Positions 15,803 through 24,870 of a stretch of DNA of 64,000 bases are shown piece by piece (the stretch's first letter is position 1; every line of letters begins with the position of its first letter). A program made the position numbers and the translations under genes. The DNA comes from Eubacterium sp. (GTDB lineage: Bacteria; Bacillota; Clostridia; Lachnospirales; Lachnospiraceae): assembly GCA_017539165.1 (NCBI GenBank), contig JAFYHN010000005.1, positions 1-64,000 on the forward strand, given 5' to 3'. The notes beneath the pieces were generated by a model. That model worked only from the letters and a program-made list of their open reading frames with translations. It was not told the origin of the DNA and searched no databases.

Positions 15803-16480
15803 ATGGAATTGAAGAGAATATGTATCTTTGAAGATGATAACGGAATAAGAGAGGAACTCTGTATTCTTCTTGAGAATGCAGGATATGAGGCAGTCGAAAT
15901 GGAGGATTATGAACATCCTGTTGAGAGCATTCTGGAGAAGAATCCGGATATGGTCCTGCTGGATATTAATCTTCCCTTTAAGAATGGCAAGGATATCCTG
16001 AAAGAGGTCAGGAAGTCTTCTCAGGTGCCAGTGATAATGGTTACCAGCAGCGATACTGAGAGAGACGAGATCATCTCTATGGGATATGGTGCGGATGATT
16101 ATATTACGAAACCATATAATCCGACGCTTCTCCTTCTCAGAATTGGAAATATTTTCAAGCGTATAGGTGGTTCTTCGGATACTGTCCAGATTGGAAATGT
16201 TACTATTGATTTCCGAAGGAGCATGCTCCTTAGTGAATCTGGAGAGGAGACTATTCTGACCAAGAATGAGATGCTGATACTTTCATATCTCTATAATCAT
16301 TTGGATAGCATAGTCAGCAGGGATGAACTGATGACGGACCTTTGGAACAATAGCGAGTACCTGAATGATAATGCACTTACAGTTAATATAAGTCGTTTGA
16401 GAAGTAAGCTTGCCGGTATTGGTCTGGAAGATGCGATAGAAACCAGAAAAGGTCAGGGGTATATTCTTTCAAAAATATAA
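15803..16480 (+). CDS. OmpR-family response regulator of a Bce-type module
   Basis: A 225-residue regulator. The receiver domain holds FEDDNGIREEL (acidic pocket), DMVLLDINLPFKNG (phosphoacceptor Asp), VMVTSSDTERDE and DDYITKPYNPTLL (Lys). The OmpR winged helix follows (ILTKNEMLILSYLYNHLDSI, then SRDELMTDLWNN and VNISRLRSKLAGIGLEDAIE). It is the first gene of a regulator-kinase-ATPase-permease set in the order of Bce/Bra detoxification systems, so it should activate the transporter promoter. A site matching the Bce-type operator lies at 17574-17587. Confidence 0.92.
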   Translation: MELKRICIFEDDNGIREELCILLENAGYEAVEMEDYEHPVESILEKNPDMVLLDINLPFKNGKDILKEVRKSSQVPVIMVTSSDTERDEIISMGYGADDYITKPYNPTLLLLRIGNIFKRIGGSSDTVQIGNVTIDFRRSMLLSESGEETILTKNEMLILSYLYNHLDSIVSRDELMTDLWNNSEYLNDNALTVNISRLRSKLAGIGLEDAIETRKGQGYILSKI

Positions 16481-16527
16481 ACACCTACGGAACAGATATA
16501 AATAATAAAAGATTTATAAGGATAGAA

Positions 16528-17571
16528 ATGATCATGAATGTAAAAAATTATCTGAGTGATAGAAAAACTGATCTGATACTTCTGATATCACTCCTGTTTG
16601 TTATGACGTGGTTTCTTATAATTTTCAAGACAAAATCTGTCGTCACTATAATAGTTGTCGGCCTCTTTGTTCTTGTTGAAGTAGTTAGATTCATATTGGA
16701 TTACAATCGCAGAGCTTCATTTTATAACGATCTTATGGAGAATGCAAAAAGGCTCGATCAGGCTTATCTGGTACTTGAAACGATTAATAAACCGGAATTC
16801 CTTGAGGGCGAGATGATATATGAAACTCTTTATGATATAAACAAATCTATGAATGAAAATGTCAAATCCTATATCTATCGCAGCAGAGATTTCAGGGAAT
16901 ATATCGAACTCTGGATTCATGAGGTTAAGCTTCCTCTTTCTTCTATGAGTCTTAAGCTCCATAATCTCATAGAGAACGGTTCAAAGAATGAGACTGATAC
17001 AGAATTATATAAAAAATTGCAGACCGAAGTACGCAGGATAGATGCATATGTTGATCAGGTTCTATATTATTCCAGGTCGGAAAATATCGAGAAGGATTAT
17101 CATATCGCGAAGGTTCCATTATCAAAGATAGTGCACGATACAGCTATGGAGCATAGAGAAAGTCTCCGTGATAATAATATAGATCTCAGGATTGAAAATA
17201 TAGAAGATATGATACTGAACACAGATCAGAAATGGTTTGTATTTATTCTCGGACAGCTTATTAGTAACAGTATCAAGTACAAACGTGAATCTGTTGAATC
17301 ATATGTGAGAATATACACTGATGGTGAATCGCATATATATGTTGAAGATAACGGAGTCGGAATACCGGAGAAAGATATAAAACGTGTATTTAACAAGTCA
17401 TTTACGGGTGATAACGGAGTTGGGAAAGCTAAGTCTACAGGGATGGGACTTTATATAGTTAAGACCCTGTGTGATAAGCTGGGACATGAGATCAGCATTG
17501 AATCTGAAAACGGAGAGTGGACCAGAGTCTGCATTTCTGTGAAGAAGAATGAGTTCTATGAATTAATGTAA
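16528..17571 (+). CDS. BceS-like intramembrane-sensing histidine kinase
   Basis: A 347-residue kinase with two N-terminal helices (LILLISLLFVMTWFLIIF and SVVTIIVVGLFVLVEVVRFI) separated by only a few residues and no extracellular sensor. This is the hallmark of Bce-type kinases, which read the state of their ABC transporter. The H box is IELWIHEVKLPLSSMSL, the N box ILGQLISNSIKYKRE, and the ATP lid has EDNGVGIPEKDI and STGMGLYIVKTL. ATG 16528 (AAGGA 5 bp away) and ATG 16534 are both possible starts. Confidence 0.92.
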   Translation: MIMNVKNYLSDRKTDLILLISLLFVMTWFLIIFKTKSVVTIIVVGLFVLVEVVRFILDYNRRASFYNDLMENAKRLDQAYLVLETINKPEFLEGEMIYETLYDINKSMNENVKSYIYRSRDFREYIELWIHEVKLPLSSMSLKLHNLIENGSKNETDTELYKKLQTEVRRIDAYVDQVLYYSRSENIEKDYHIAKVPLSKIVHDTAMEHRESLRDNNIDLRIENIEDMILNTDQKWFVFILGQLISNSIKYKRESVESYVRIYTDGESHIYVEDNGVGIPEKDIKRVFNKSFTGDNGVGKAKSTGMGLYIVKTLCDKLGHEISIESENGEWTRVCISVKKNEFYELM

Positions 17572-17573
17572 CC

Positions 17574-17587
17574 TTACAATTTTGTAA
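17574..17587 (+). promoter_or_regulatory. Bce-type response-regulator operator upstream of the ABC transporter
   Basis: TTACAATTTTGTAA is a perfect inverted repeat and fits TNACA-N4-TGTAA, the pattern reported for Bce-type regulators. It lies about 95 bp before the transporter start. A weak promoter candidate follows (ACGACA 17608-17613, TATCAT 17631-17636, spacer 17), suited to activator-dependent expression. Confidence 0.65.
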
Positions 17588-17679
17588 TGTTAAGTAATAT
17601 TGAAAAAACGACATCTCCTTTCTGTTGGTGTATCATCTGTATTGTCAAAAAGAAAGAAGATACATTTTAACGAGGTGAC

Positions 17680-18450
17680 ATGATGGAAGAGATTTTAAAG
17701 ATCGAAAATATTGAAAAGTACTATGGAAGCAAGTCTTCGCTTACAAAGGCAATCGACTCAATCTCATTTACTGTTGATGAGGGTGAGTATGTTGCAATAA
17801 TGGGTGCCAGCGGAAGTGGTAAGACAACACTCCTTAACTGTATATCTACAATAGATAAGGTTACATCTGGAAATATCAGTGTAGCCGGAACAGATATCAC
17901 AAAGCTTAAGGGAAATGCTTTAAATACATTTAGACGTAACGAGCTGGGATTTGTATTTCAGGATTTTAACTTACTTGATACAATGACAGCTTATGAGAAT
18001 ATAGCGCTTGCGCTTTCTATTCAGGGAGTAGCAGTGTCAGAGATGGAAAAACGCGTTAAAGAGATGGCTGAGTCACTTGGTATCACAGAAGTACTTGAGA
18101 AGTATCCATATCAGATGAGTGGTGGTCAGAAGCAGAGAGTTGCAGCAGCAAGAGCTATCATCACAAAGCCTAAGCTTGTTCTTGCTGACGAGCCAACAGG
18201 AGCTCTTGATTCAAAGTCTTCAAAGATGCTTCTTGAAAGCTTTAAGTTCCTGAATGAAAGCATTCCGGCAACAATCCTTATGGTTACCCATGACGCATTT
18301 ACAGCATCTTACGCAAAGAGAGTCATCTTCATAAAGGATGGTAAGATTTACAATGAGTTGATCAGAGGTGCCATGTCTAGAAAAGAGTTTTTTGATGACA
18401 TTATAAATGTCATAGCACTTCTGGGAGGTGATGTAAATGACGCTCTCTAA
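17680..18450 (+). CDS. BceA-like ABC transporter ATPase
   Basis: A 256-residue ATPase. Walker A is GASGSGKTTLL, the Q loop sits in GFVFQDFNLLDTMTAYEN, the signature is YQMSGGQKQRVAAARAI and Walker B KLVLADEPTGALDS, with H-loop VTHDAF. This is the LolD/MacB/Bce class that powers FtsX-like permeases. The start may be either of two adjacent ATGs (17680, 17683) after GAGGTG. It overlaps the permease gene by 14 bp, consistent with translational coupling. The expected role is resistance to, and sensing of, cell-wall-active antimicrobial peptides. Confidence 0.93.
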   Translation: MMEEILKIENIEKYYGSKSSLTKAIDSISFTVDEGEYVAIMGASGSGKTTLLNCISTIDKVTSGNISVAGTDITKLKGNALNTFRRNELGFVFQDFNLLDTMTAYENIALALSIQGVAVSEMEKRVKEMAESLGITEVLEKYPYQMSGGQKQRVAAARAIITKPKLVLADEPTGALDSKSSKMLLESFKFLNESIPATILMVTHDAFTASYAKRVIFIKDGKIYNELIRGAMSRKEFFDDIINVIALLGGDVNDAL

Positions 18451-20530
18451 ACTTGCAGTAAAGAATATTAAAAAGAGTATTCGTGATTATTCAATATATT
18501 TTATGACACTCGTGATCGGTGTCATCATATTCTACATTTTCAATGCGATAGAGACACAGACAGTTGCACTTAATGTATCTAAGTCATCATATGAGATCAT
18601 AGATCTTATGAATATCATCCTCAGCGGAATGAGTGTTTTCGTAGCATTTGTTCTGGGTGGACTTATCATATATGCAAGCAGATTTCTGATAAAAAGAAGA
18701 AGCAAGGAATTCGGTGTTTATCTTACACTTGGAATGAGTAAGAAGAGAATGTCCGGAATGCTCTTCGTAGAGACTTTGATAATCGGTGTAGTCTCACTTG
18801 TGGTCGGACTTATTATCGGTGTTATTCTGTCACAGTTTATGAGTATTGTAGTTGCTAATCTGTTTGAAGCAGATATGACTCAGTTTGAGTTTGTATTTTC
18901 ATCTCAGGCTGCGATAAAAACAGTCGCATATTTCGGAATAATGTACCTTGTGGTTATGATCTTTAATACATTGGTCATTGGAAAGTGTAAACTTCTGAAT
19001 CTTCTTCAGGGGACAAAAAGAAATGAAGAGATGAAATTCAGAAATCCTATTCTTTGTATCGTATTATTTATTATCTCATGCATAACACTTGGAATATCTT
19101 ATTACTTTGTTACAGCTGGATTGAAAAATTTGACAGGACAGAAAGACCTTGTGATTATTATCATTATGGGTGCTGTTTCAACATTCTTTATATTCTGGTC
19201 TTTATCAGGTCTGATGATGGGTATCTTCAGAAAGATGAAGGGCGTATATTACAAGAAGATGAACAGTTTTATACTCAGACAGTTTAGCAGTAAGGCTAAT
19301 ACAATGGTTATATCCATGACTATCGTAAATCTGATGTTGTTCTTTACAATCGTTGCACTTGGAAGTGCTGTCAGTCTTACTAGAAATCTGAATGAAAATG
19401 TCAGAAAAATGCTTCCTTGTGATGTTGGATATGTCAAGAAGTTTAATGTGTCCAGTGAAGATATAGATGAATGGTACAAGAGCATGAGTGAATCTGAGAA
19501 AGAAGCAATATATAAAGATTCTCAGGTTGACATAATGTCGACGTTTAAGACATATGGATTCGATACAGGAGTTTTAAAAGATGTGTTGGATGTGTATGAA
19601 TATTCATATGATGGATTAACTTTGAAAGCATTTGCCGGAGAAAAACTTGGAGAAGTCACACAGAATTATGCATTCATACACGAAGATGATGATATGACAA
19701 TCCTCAGACAGTCTGATTATAATAAGATTGCTGATCTGTTCGGAAATGAGAAAGTGGATCTGGCAGAGGATGAGTATGTAGTAGTTGCTGATTTCGAGGC
19801 ATTGTTTGATGTTATAAATGATGTTCTTGGAGAAGGTAAGACAATTGATATAAAGGGTCATGTTTTAAAGCCACAAAAGAAAGAATACCTTTTCGGAGTT
19901 GATGCATTTGAGTCAGGTCATACAAACACAGGTTTCTTTGTTGTAAGTGATGACGTAGTAGATGATTCTATGCGAGCTTATGATATGGTCTTCGCTAACT
20001 ATGCTGCAGGTTCAAAAGAAGAAAAACAGCAGATCGAGGAAAAGGTTAAAGAGTTTTCAGATTCAGTTTGGAATCAGAATGCGAAGTCTTTTCTGATGAC
20101 TACTACAAAAGAAGAGATTAGGTCTTCTTCAATAGGACTTGCTGTTATGGCTTCATTTGTAAGTCTTTATGTAGGAATAATATTCCTTATTGCAAGCGCT
20201 GCAATTCTTTCACTTAAGGAACTGTCTGAGAGTGCTGATAATGTAGAGAAGTTTGCGATGCTCAGAAAGATCGGTGTAGATGAGAAAATGATCAATTCAA
20301 CACTCTTCAAGCAGATTGGATTGTTCTTCCTGTTCCCAATGGTACTCGCATGTATTCATTCAATCTTCGGACTTAAGTTTGCCAATAGAATGTTCGAGAT
20401 ATTCGGAACAACCGGACTTGGTGGATCATTATGTATCACAGCAATCATAATAGTTGCTTTTTACGGAGGATATTTCCTTCTGACATACTTCTCTAGTAAG
20501 AGAATAATCAGAGATGTAACTAGAAGATAG
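18437..20530 (+). CDS. BceB-like FtsX-family ABC permease
   Basis: A 697-residue permease with four N-terminal helices, further pairs to about residue 310, a large extracellular segment (about 320-555) and three C-terminal helices. This is the ten-helix BceB layout. FtsX-type stretches include SRFLIKRRSKEFGVYLTLGM and EKFAMLRKIGVDEKMI. In the known family the extracellular domain binds the antimicrobial peptide or its lipid target and signals to the kinase. The ligand cannot be read from sequence. A readthrough-prone interval and a terminator follow before the CPBP protease gene. Confidence 0.92.
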   Translation: MTLSKLAVKNIKKSIRDYSIYFMTLVIGVIIFYIFNAIETQTVALNVSKSSYEIIDLMNIILSGMSVFVAFVLGGLIIYASRFLIKRRSKEFGVYLTLGMSKKRMSGMLFVETLIIGVVSLVVGLIIGVILSQFMSIVVANLFEADMTQFEFVFSSQAAIKTVAYFGIMYLVVMIFNTLVIGKCKLLNLLQGTKRNEEMKFRNPILCIVLFIISCITLGISYYFVTAGLKNLTGQKDLVIIIIMGAVSTFFIFWSLSGLMMGIFRKMKGVYYKKMNSFILRQFSSKANTMVISMTIVNLMLFFTIVALGSAVSLTRNLNENVRKMLPCDVGYVKKFNVSSEDIDEWYKSMSESEKEAIYKDSQVDIMSTFKTYGFDTGVLKDVLDVYEYSYDGLTLKAFAGEKLGEVTQNYAFIHEDDDMTILRQSDYNKIADLFGNEKVDLAEDEYVVVADFEALFDVINDVLGEGKTIDIKGHVLKPQKKEYLFGVDAFESGHTNTGFFVVSDDVVDDSMRAYDMVFANYAAGSKEEKQQIEEKVKEFSDSVWNQNAKSFLMTTTKEEIRSSSIGLAVMASFVSLYVGIIFLIASAAILSLKELSESADNVEKFAMLRKIGVDEKMINSTLFKQIGLFFLFPMVLACIHSIFGLKFANRMFEIFGTTGLGGSLCITAIIIVAFYGGYFLLTYFSSKRIIRDVTRR

Positions 20531-20541
20531 TTAACTTTCAG

Positions 20542-20572
20542 TGCATCTTACAACATGAAAATGCATCTTACA
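20542..20572 (+). repeat. Two exact 11-bp direct repeats spaced 20 bp
   Basis: TGCATCTTACA occurs at 20542-20552 and 20562-20572, two helical turns apart, between the permease stop and the terminator at 20599. The spacing is typical of tandem response-regulator sites, but no promoter has been recognised with confidence beside it. Confidence 0.6.
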
Positions 20573-20598
20573 GTGCAAAATATTGATTAGATAAAAGG

Positions 20599-20650
20599 CT
20601 TGGTATATAGTCGCGTTAACAAAGTAAACGACTATGTACCGAGTTTTTTT
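20599..20650 (+). terminator. Strong terminator between the Bce permease and the CPBP gene
   Basis: CTTGGTATATAGTCG (20599-20613) pairs with CGACTATGTACCGAG (20629-20643), 15 bp with two G-U pairs, followed by TTTTTTT. It ends only 16 bp before the next start codon, so it may also serve as an attenuator for the CPBP gene. Confidence 0.93.
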
Positions 20651-20665
20651 AGAAAGGAGAGGAGT

Positions 20666-21430
20666 ATGAATAAGATATATAAGAAAAATGAAGTTACATT
20701 TGCTGTACTATGCATAGTTATATATGTGATTGGAACGAGTGTCGGAGAAGCACTGGCGCAGATGATAGGGATTGTAAAACTTCCATCGATGATATTTCAT
20801 CTTTTATTTACCGGGGTATTACTGATATGGCTTAAAAAGCATGACCTCTTTGAAAAGTACGGTCTGGTAAAACCTGAATATAAGCTTTCAAATGCGTGGT
20901 TTTTTATCCCTCTGATGCTTATGGGTTTTTCAAGTATCTTCTTCGGAGTGACTCTTAAGTATTCAGTTCCTGAAACATTTTTTTACATAATCGGAATGTT
21001 ATGTGTAGGTTTCCTTGAGGAGATAATATTCAGAGGCTTTCTCTTTGTGGGAATGGCAAAGAAAAATGTAAAAACAGCGATAATAGTTTCGTCGGTTACA
21101 TTTGGAATAGGACATATAGTGAATCTGATAGGTGGTAAGGATGTGCTTGAAACAGTGCTTCAGATTGTATTTGCATGCGCGGTTGGATTTGTTCTTGTAG
21201 CACTATTTTATAAGGGAAAAAGCCTGATTCCATGCATAGTATTTCATGGAATAAATAATGCGTGCAGTGCTATAAGCGATGAAGAAGCTTCTCTCAGAGT
21301 GTTCGGAAGTGTTGAGAAAGAACTGGTGACATCAGTTACCCTAGCTATAGTAATATGCATTGTGTATGCTGTAGTGATCTGGAAAAAAATGGAGTGTCCT
21401 GAGAAGACGAATATTGTAAATGAGGGATAG
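20666..21430 (+). CDS. CPBP-family intramembrane protease (Abi/CAAX-like)
   Basis: About 254 residues from ATG 20666 (AAAGGAGAGGAG upstream). Longer readings of the frame would translate the terminator hairpin and are rejected. The glutamic-protease motifs are CVGFLEEIIFRGFLFVGMA (EExxxR), TFGIGHIVNLIGG (first His region) and PCIVFHGINNACSA (second His), within about seven to eight helices. Family members process peptides or confer bacteriocin self-immunity. A location just after a peptide-responsive Bce module and before a LytTR gene is compatible with such a role, but this is inference. Confidence 0.87.
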   Translation: MNKIYKKNEVTFAVLCIVIYVIGTSVGEALAQMIGIVKLPSMIFHLLFTGVLLIWLKKHDLFEKYGLVKPEYKLSNAWFFIPLMLMGFSSIFFGVTLKYSVPETFFYIIGMLCVGFLEEIIFRGFLFVGMAKKNVKTAIIVSSVTFGIGHIVNLIGGKDVLETVLQIVFACAVGFVLVALFYKGKSLIPCIVFHGINNACSAISDEEASLRVFGSVEKELVTSVTLAIVICIVYAVVIWKKMECPEKTNIVNEG

Positions 21431-21436
21431 GATTGG

Positions 21437-21452
21437 TATACTTAAGAGTATA
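21437..21452 (+). promoter_or_regulatory. 16-bp palindrome upstream of the first LytTR gene
   Basis: TATACT (21437-21442) and AGTATA (21447-21452) flank TAAG in the gap between the CPBP stop and the LytTR gene. It may be an operator; the recognising protein is unknown. Confidence 0.35.
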
Positions 21453-21498
21453 TTGATTGAGCTTATTAATTCTAAGTATCCAAAAGAGAGACATGGCT

Positions 21499-21948
21499 AT
21501 GGAATTAAAGATAAGAAAGATTCCAATAGAAGAACCGGAAGTACTTGAAATCCGTTGTCACAAACTGACAGATGATGTACAGGAGATTATTTCTTTTGTG
21601 AAATCAAGACAGGGACAGCTCAGTACTGAGCAGGATGGACGCAGGCTGGAGATTCCTCTGATTGATATATTTTATGCGGAATCGGTGGATAACAGGCTGT
21701 TTGTCTATACTGCTAAGGAAAGCTATGAGGTAAGGCTTAAGCTTTATGAACTTGAGGATATGCTCAGAGGCAGGACATTTCTCAGAATTCAGAAAGGTAT
21801 GCTCGTGAATCTGATGAAGATAAAGTCGATAAAGCCGGCGCTGAGTGGAAGATATACCGCACTTCTGAAGAATAATGAAGAAGTAGTAATATCCAGAAAA
21901 TACGTTTCTGATCTGAAACAGGCGCTGAAGGGTGGTGAGGCAAAGTGA
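21499..21948 (+). CDS. LytTR DNA-binding protein (first LytTR/DUF3021 pair)
   Basis: About 149 residues. ATG 21499 is chosen because AAGAGAG lies 8 bp upstream. There is no receiver domain; an N-terminal alpha/beta segment leads into a LytTR domain (EIPLIDIFYAESVDNRLFVY, RGRTFLRIQKGMLVNLMKIK, PALSGRYTALLKNNEEVVIS, RKYVSDLKQAL). Such stand-alone LytTR regulators in Firmicutes are normally paired with a DUF3021 membrane protein that holds them at the membrane or inhibits them. That gene follows with a 4-bp overlap. Confidence 0.9.
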   Translation: MELKIRKIPIEEPEVLEIRCHKLTDDVQEIISFVKSRQGQLSTEQDGRRLEIPLIDIFYAESVDNRLFVYTAKESYEVRLKLYELEDMLRGRTFLRIQKGMLVNLMKIKSIKPALSGRYTALLKNNEEVVISRKYVSDLKQALKGGEAK

Positions 21949-22385
21949 AGATAAAAGACAGGTTTGCTGAAGCATTCAGATTATATTTTATACTATTCAC
22001 ACTTATATCAATTCTGTTGATGGTAGTAGGGCTTCTTTTTGACAGAGAGAGGACATTCAGCTACGAAGTTTTCTTGTCGCCACTTGTGTATGCAGCAATC
22101 GGAGTGATTCCGGACTTCATCTTTCAATCGGATAAAGAGATAAGTATGAAGAGAATGATCATAAGACGGGTGATCCAGGTGCTGATAGTTGAAACAGCTA
22201 TGATGTTGATTGTTTTCGCTGCGCCCAATATACCGTCTGACCGAATAGAAGTGGTAATAAGTATAGCGGTTGGAATACTGGTGGTCTTTGTTCTATCCCA
22301 GTTTGTAGAATATATATTTGAACTGACACAGTCTAGGAAAATGAATGAATCACTGGAAAAATACCAGCAGAATAATCATATGTAG
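21945..22385 (+). CDS. DUF3021 membrane protein, partner of LytTR regulator 1
   Basis: A 146-residue protein with four hydrophobic helices (LYFILFTLISILLMVVGLLF, FLSPLVYAAIGVIPDFIF, VLIVETAMMLIVFAAP, ISIAVGILVVFVLSQFVEYI) and a short charged tail. It starts at GTG 21945, overlapping the LytTR stop by 4 bp, so the two are translationally coupled. In studied LytTR/membrane-inhibitor pairs the membrane protein restrains the regulator; the signal that releases it is not known here. A second pair lies at 28378-29272. Confidence 0.85.
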   Translation: MKIKDRFAEAFRLYFILFTLISILLMVVGLLFDRERTFSYEVFLSPLVYAAIGVIPDFIFQSDKEISMKRMIIRRVIQVLIVETAMMLIVFAAPNIPSDRIEVVISIAVGILVVFVLSQFVEYIFELTQSRKMNESLEKYQQNNHM

Positions 22386-22437
22386 CTGTAATAGCCTGTT
22401 ATCAGGCGGATCATTATGAAGAAAAGAGAGGTTTTAT

Positions 22438-23613
22438 ATGGAGAATTTTACATTTTATTCACCGACATTTTTTGCTTTTGGAAAAGGAACTGAGAATCAG
22501 GCGGGAGAGTATGTTAAGCAGTTTGGTGGAACGAAAGTGCTTATCCATTATGGTGGAGGCAGCGTGGTTCGTTCGGGACTTTTGGATAGAGTTAAAGCTT
22601 CTCTAGAAAAAGAAGGATTAGAATATGTAGAGCTAGGCGGTGTTAAGCCGAATCCAAGAAGTGGACTTGTATACGAAGGAATAGACCTCTGCAAGAAGGA
22701 GGAGGTTGATTTTATTCTTGCAGTTGGCGGAGGAAGTACTATAGATTCGTCCAAGGCTATAGCTGCAGGTGTGGTTTATGATGGTGATTTCTGGGATTTC
22801 TATCAAGGAAAGACAGTAGAAGAGGCTCTTCCTATTGGAACTATCCTTACAATCTCTGCTGCAGGAAGTGAAGGAAGTCCTGACTCAGTTATCACAAAAG
22901 AAGAAGGAATGTTTAAACGTGGAGCAAGTGGAAATGCACTTCGCCCTAAGTTCAGTATCCTGAATCCTGAACTCACTCAGACACTTCCACCTTACCAGAC
23001 AGCAGCCGGAGCTACAGACATCATGGCTCATCTATATGAGAGATATCTTACTAATTCTACAGAAGTTGAAGTGACAGACCGTCTTATCGAAGCGCTTCTT
23101 CTTACTATGAAGTATGAGGCTCCTAGAGTAATAGCTGATCCGAATAATTACGAGGCAAGAGCAAATATTATGTGGGCAGGAATGATGGCACATAACCATT
23201 CATGTGGAGTAGGAAGAAGTCAGGATTGGAACAGCCATGTTATAGAGCATGAGCTTTCTGCTTTATATGATTGTGCACATGGTGCGGGACTTGCCGTTAC
23301 TATGCCGGCAGTTTTCAGATATGTAATGAATCATGATGTTATGAGATTCGCACAGGTTGCTGTAAGAGTATGGGGCTGTGAGATGAACTTCGAACATCCT
23401 GAAGTCACGGCGCTTGAAGGAATAGATGCTTTCCAGAAATTCCTTATATCACTTGGAATGCCGAAGAATTTCGATGAACTTGGTGCTAAGGAAGAGGATA
23501 TACCTAAGCTTGTTGAAGTACTTTGCCGTGGCGACGGAAGAGATGGAACAATCTCTGGATTCGTGACACTTAACGAAGAGGATTGCAAGAAGATATATCA
23601 AATGATGATATAA
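22438..23613 (+). CDS. Iron-containing alcohol dehydrogenase (YqhD/butanol dehydrogenase type)
   Basis: A 391-residue group III dehydrogenase. The nucleotide-binding part contains VLIHYGGGSVVRSGLLDRV and AVGGGSTIDSSKAIAAG; the metal ligands are in GATDIMAHLYERY and in NSHVIEHELSALYDCAHGAG. It reduces aldehydes such as butyraldehyde with NAD(P)H, or the reverse, in the cytoplasm. GAGAGG lies before the ATG. The aldo/keto reductase gene follows after 37 bp with its own SD, so both may form one redox operon for disposing of carbonyls. Coding is complete. Confidence 0.93.
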   Translation: MENFTFYSPTFFAFGKGTENQAGEYVKQFGGTKVLIHYGGGSVVRSGLLDRVKASLEKEGLEYVELGGVKPNPRSGLVYEGIDLCKKEEVDFILAVGGGSTIDSSKAIAAGVVYDGDFWDFYQGKTVEEALPIGTILTISAAGSEGSPDSVITKEEGMFKRGASGNALRPKFSILNPELTQTLPPYQTAAGATDIMAHLYERYLTNSTEVEVTDRLIEALLLTMKYEAPRVIADPNNYEARANIMWAGMMAHNHSCGVGRSQDWNSHVIEHELSALYDCAHGAGLAVTMPAVFRYVMNHDVMRFAQVAVRVWGCEMNFEHPEVTALEGIDAFQKFLISLGMPKNFDELGAKEEDIPKLVEVLCRGDGRDGTISGFVTLNEEDCKKIYQMMI

Positions 23614-23650
23614 AGATTTATAAGATTTATTTTAAAATTGGAGGTGCAGC

Positions 23651-24772
23651 ATGAGTATAGATTTAGGCAAGATGCCTAAGCTGGGATTCGGAATGATGAG
23701 ACTTCCGGAAAAAGATGGGGAAATCGATATCGAACATGTAAAACGTATGGTAGATAAGTATATGGAGATGGAAATGAACTACTTCGATACTGCTTATATC
23801 TATCATGGCGGAAAGTCAGAGTCTGCAGCAGGGGAAGCACTTGTTAAGAGATATCCGAGAGAAAGCTTTATGCTTGCTACGAAACTTCCTGCGTGGGAGA
23901 TAAAGCAGGAGAGTGATATCGAGAGGATATTTAATGAACAGTGTGAACGTGCTTGTGTAGATTATTTTGATCTGTATCTTCTTCATTCAATCGAAGAAGG
24001 TAATAATATTGAAATATATGAGAAGTATGACTGTTTCAGCTGGGGGCTTAAGAAGAAAGCGGAAGGAAAGATAAAGCATTTTGGTTTTTCATTCCATGGA
24101 AGCCCGGAACTGCTGGAGTCTGTACTTGATGCTCATCCAGAGGTTGAATTTGTTCAGATACAGCTGAATTATCTGGATAGGACCAATCCGGTTGTAAGAT
24201 CGGAAGAATTATATAATATCCTGCATGAGAGAAATATTCCGATAATCGTTATGGAGCCTATAAGAGGTGGGATGCTTGCCAGCCTTTCGCCAGAGCAGGA
24301 AGCAAAGTTTAAGGGAATAAGACCAGATAAATCTATCGCTTCCTGGGCACTCAGATTCGTTGGTTCTCTCCCGGGAGTTATGACGATACTCTCAGGAATG
24401 TCGACAGAAGAGCAGATGGATGATAATATCGCTACATTTACTGATTTTGAACCTGTTTCTGAAGAGGAGATGAAGGCTATAAATGAAGTGACATCTGACA
24501 TTCTGAGTATTCCACAGATAGGATGTACTGCATGTAAATACTGTACACCGGGATGCCCTATGCAGATCAGTATTCCAGATGTTTTCAGAAGTGTTAACAC
24601 GCTGAGACGTTATCCGGATGACTGGCGAGCCAAGAACTTCTATTCGGGACTGGTTTCAAGAAGCGGAAAGGCTGCAGACTGTATAGCCTGTGGTCAGTGC
24701 GAGGGCGTATGCCCACAGCATCTTCCGATAATAGAGCTTCTTAAAGAAGCATCATCTATGTTGGATGAATAA
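23651..24772 (+). CDS. Aldo/keto reductase with C-terminal 4Fe-4S ferredoxin domain
   Basis: A 373-residue fusion. Residues 1-280 are an AKR barrel with NYFDTAYIYHGGKSESAAGE (Asp and Tyr), FMLATKLPAW (Lys) and DLYLLHSIEEG (His). The tail has ferredoxin-like cysteines: GCTACKYCTPGCPMQISIP and DCIACGQCEGVCPQHLPI. Proteins of this build are widespread in anaerobic Clostridia and probably pass electrons between a carbonyl substrate and ferredoxin; physiological substrates are mostly unknown. A homologue with the same layout lies at 60872-62065. Confidence 0.93.
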   Translation: MSIDLGKMPKLGFGMMRLPEKDGEIDIEHVKRMVDKYMEMEMNYFDTAYIYHGGKSESAAGEALVKRYPRESFMLATKLPAWEIKQESDIERIFNEQCERACVDYFDLYLLHSIEEGNNIEIYEKYDCFSWGLKKKAEGKIKHFGFSFHGSPELLESVLDAHPEVEFVQIQLNYLDRTNPVVRSEELYNILHERNIPIIVMEPIRGGMLASLSPEQEAKFKGIRPDKSIASWALRFVGSLPGVMTILSGMSTEEQMDDNIATFTDFEPVSEEEMKAINEVTSDILSIPQIGCTACKYCTPGCPMQISIPDVFRSVNTLRRYPDDWRAKNFYSGLVSRSGKAADCIACGQCEGVCPQHLPIIELLKEASSMLDE

Positions 24773-24870
24773 TTGAATAAAGATAAAAAAACAACTTACT
24801 TTTTGAGCATAATATATTATAATAAGACTTAGGGGGATATAGGGGGTTACTGAACGGGAGTTGTTTATTT

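Noticed and set aside
20600-20665. N-terminal extension of the CPBP protease
   Set aside because: The 22 extra codons are the terminator hairpin and its T tract; the AGGAGAGGAG site points to ATG 20666.
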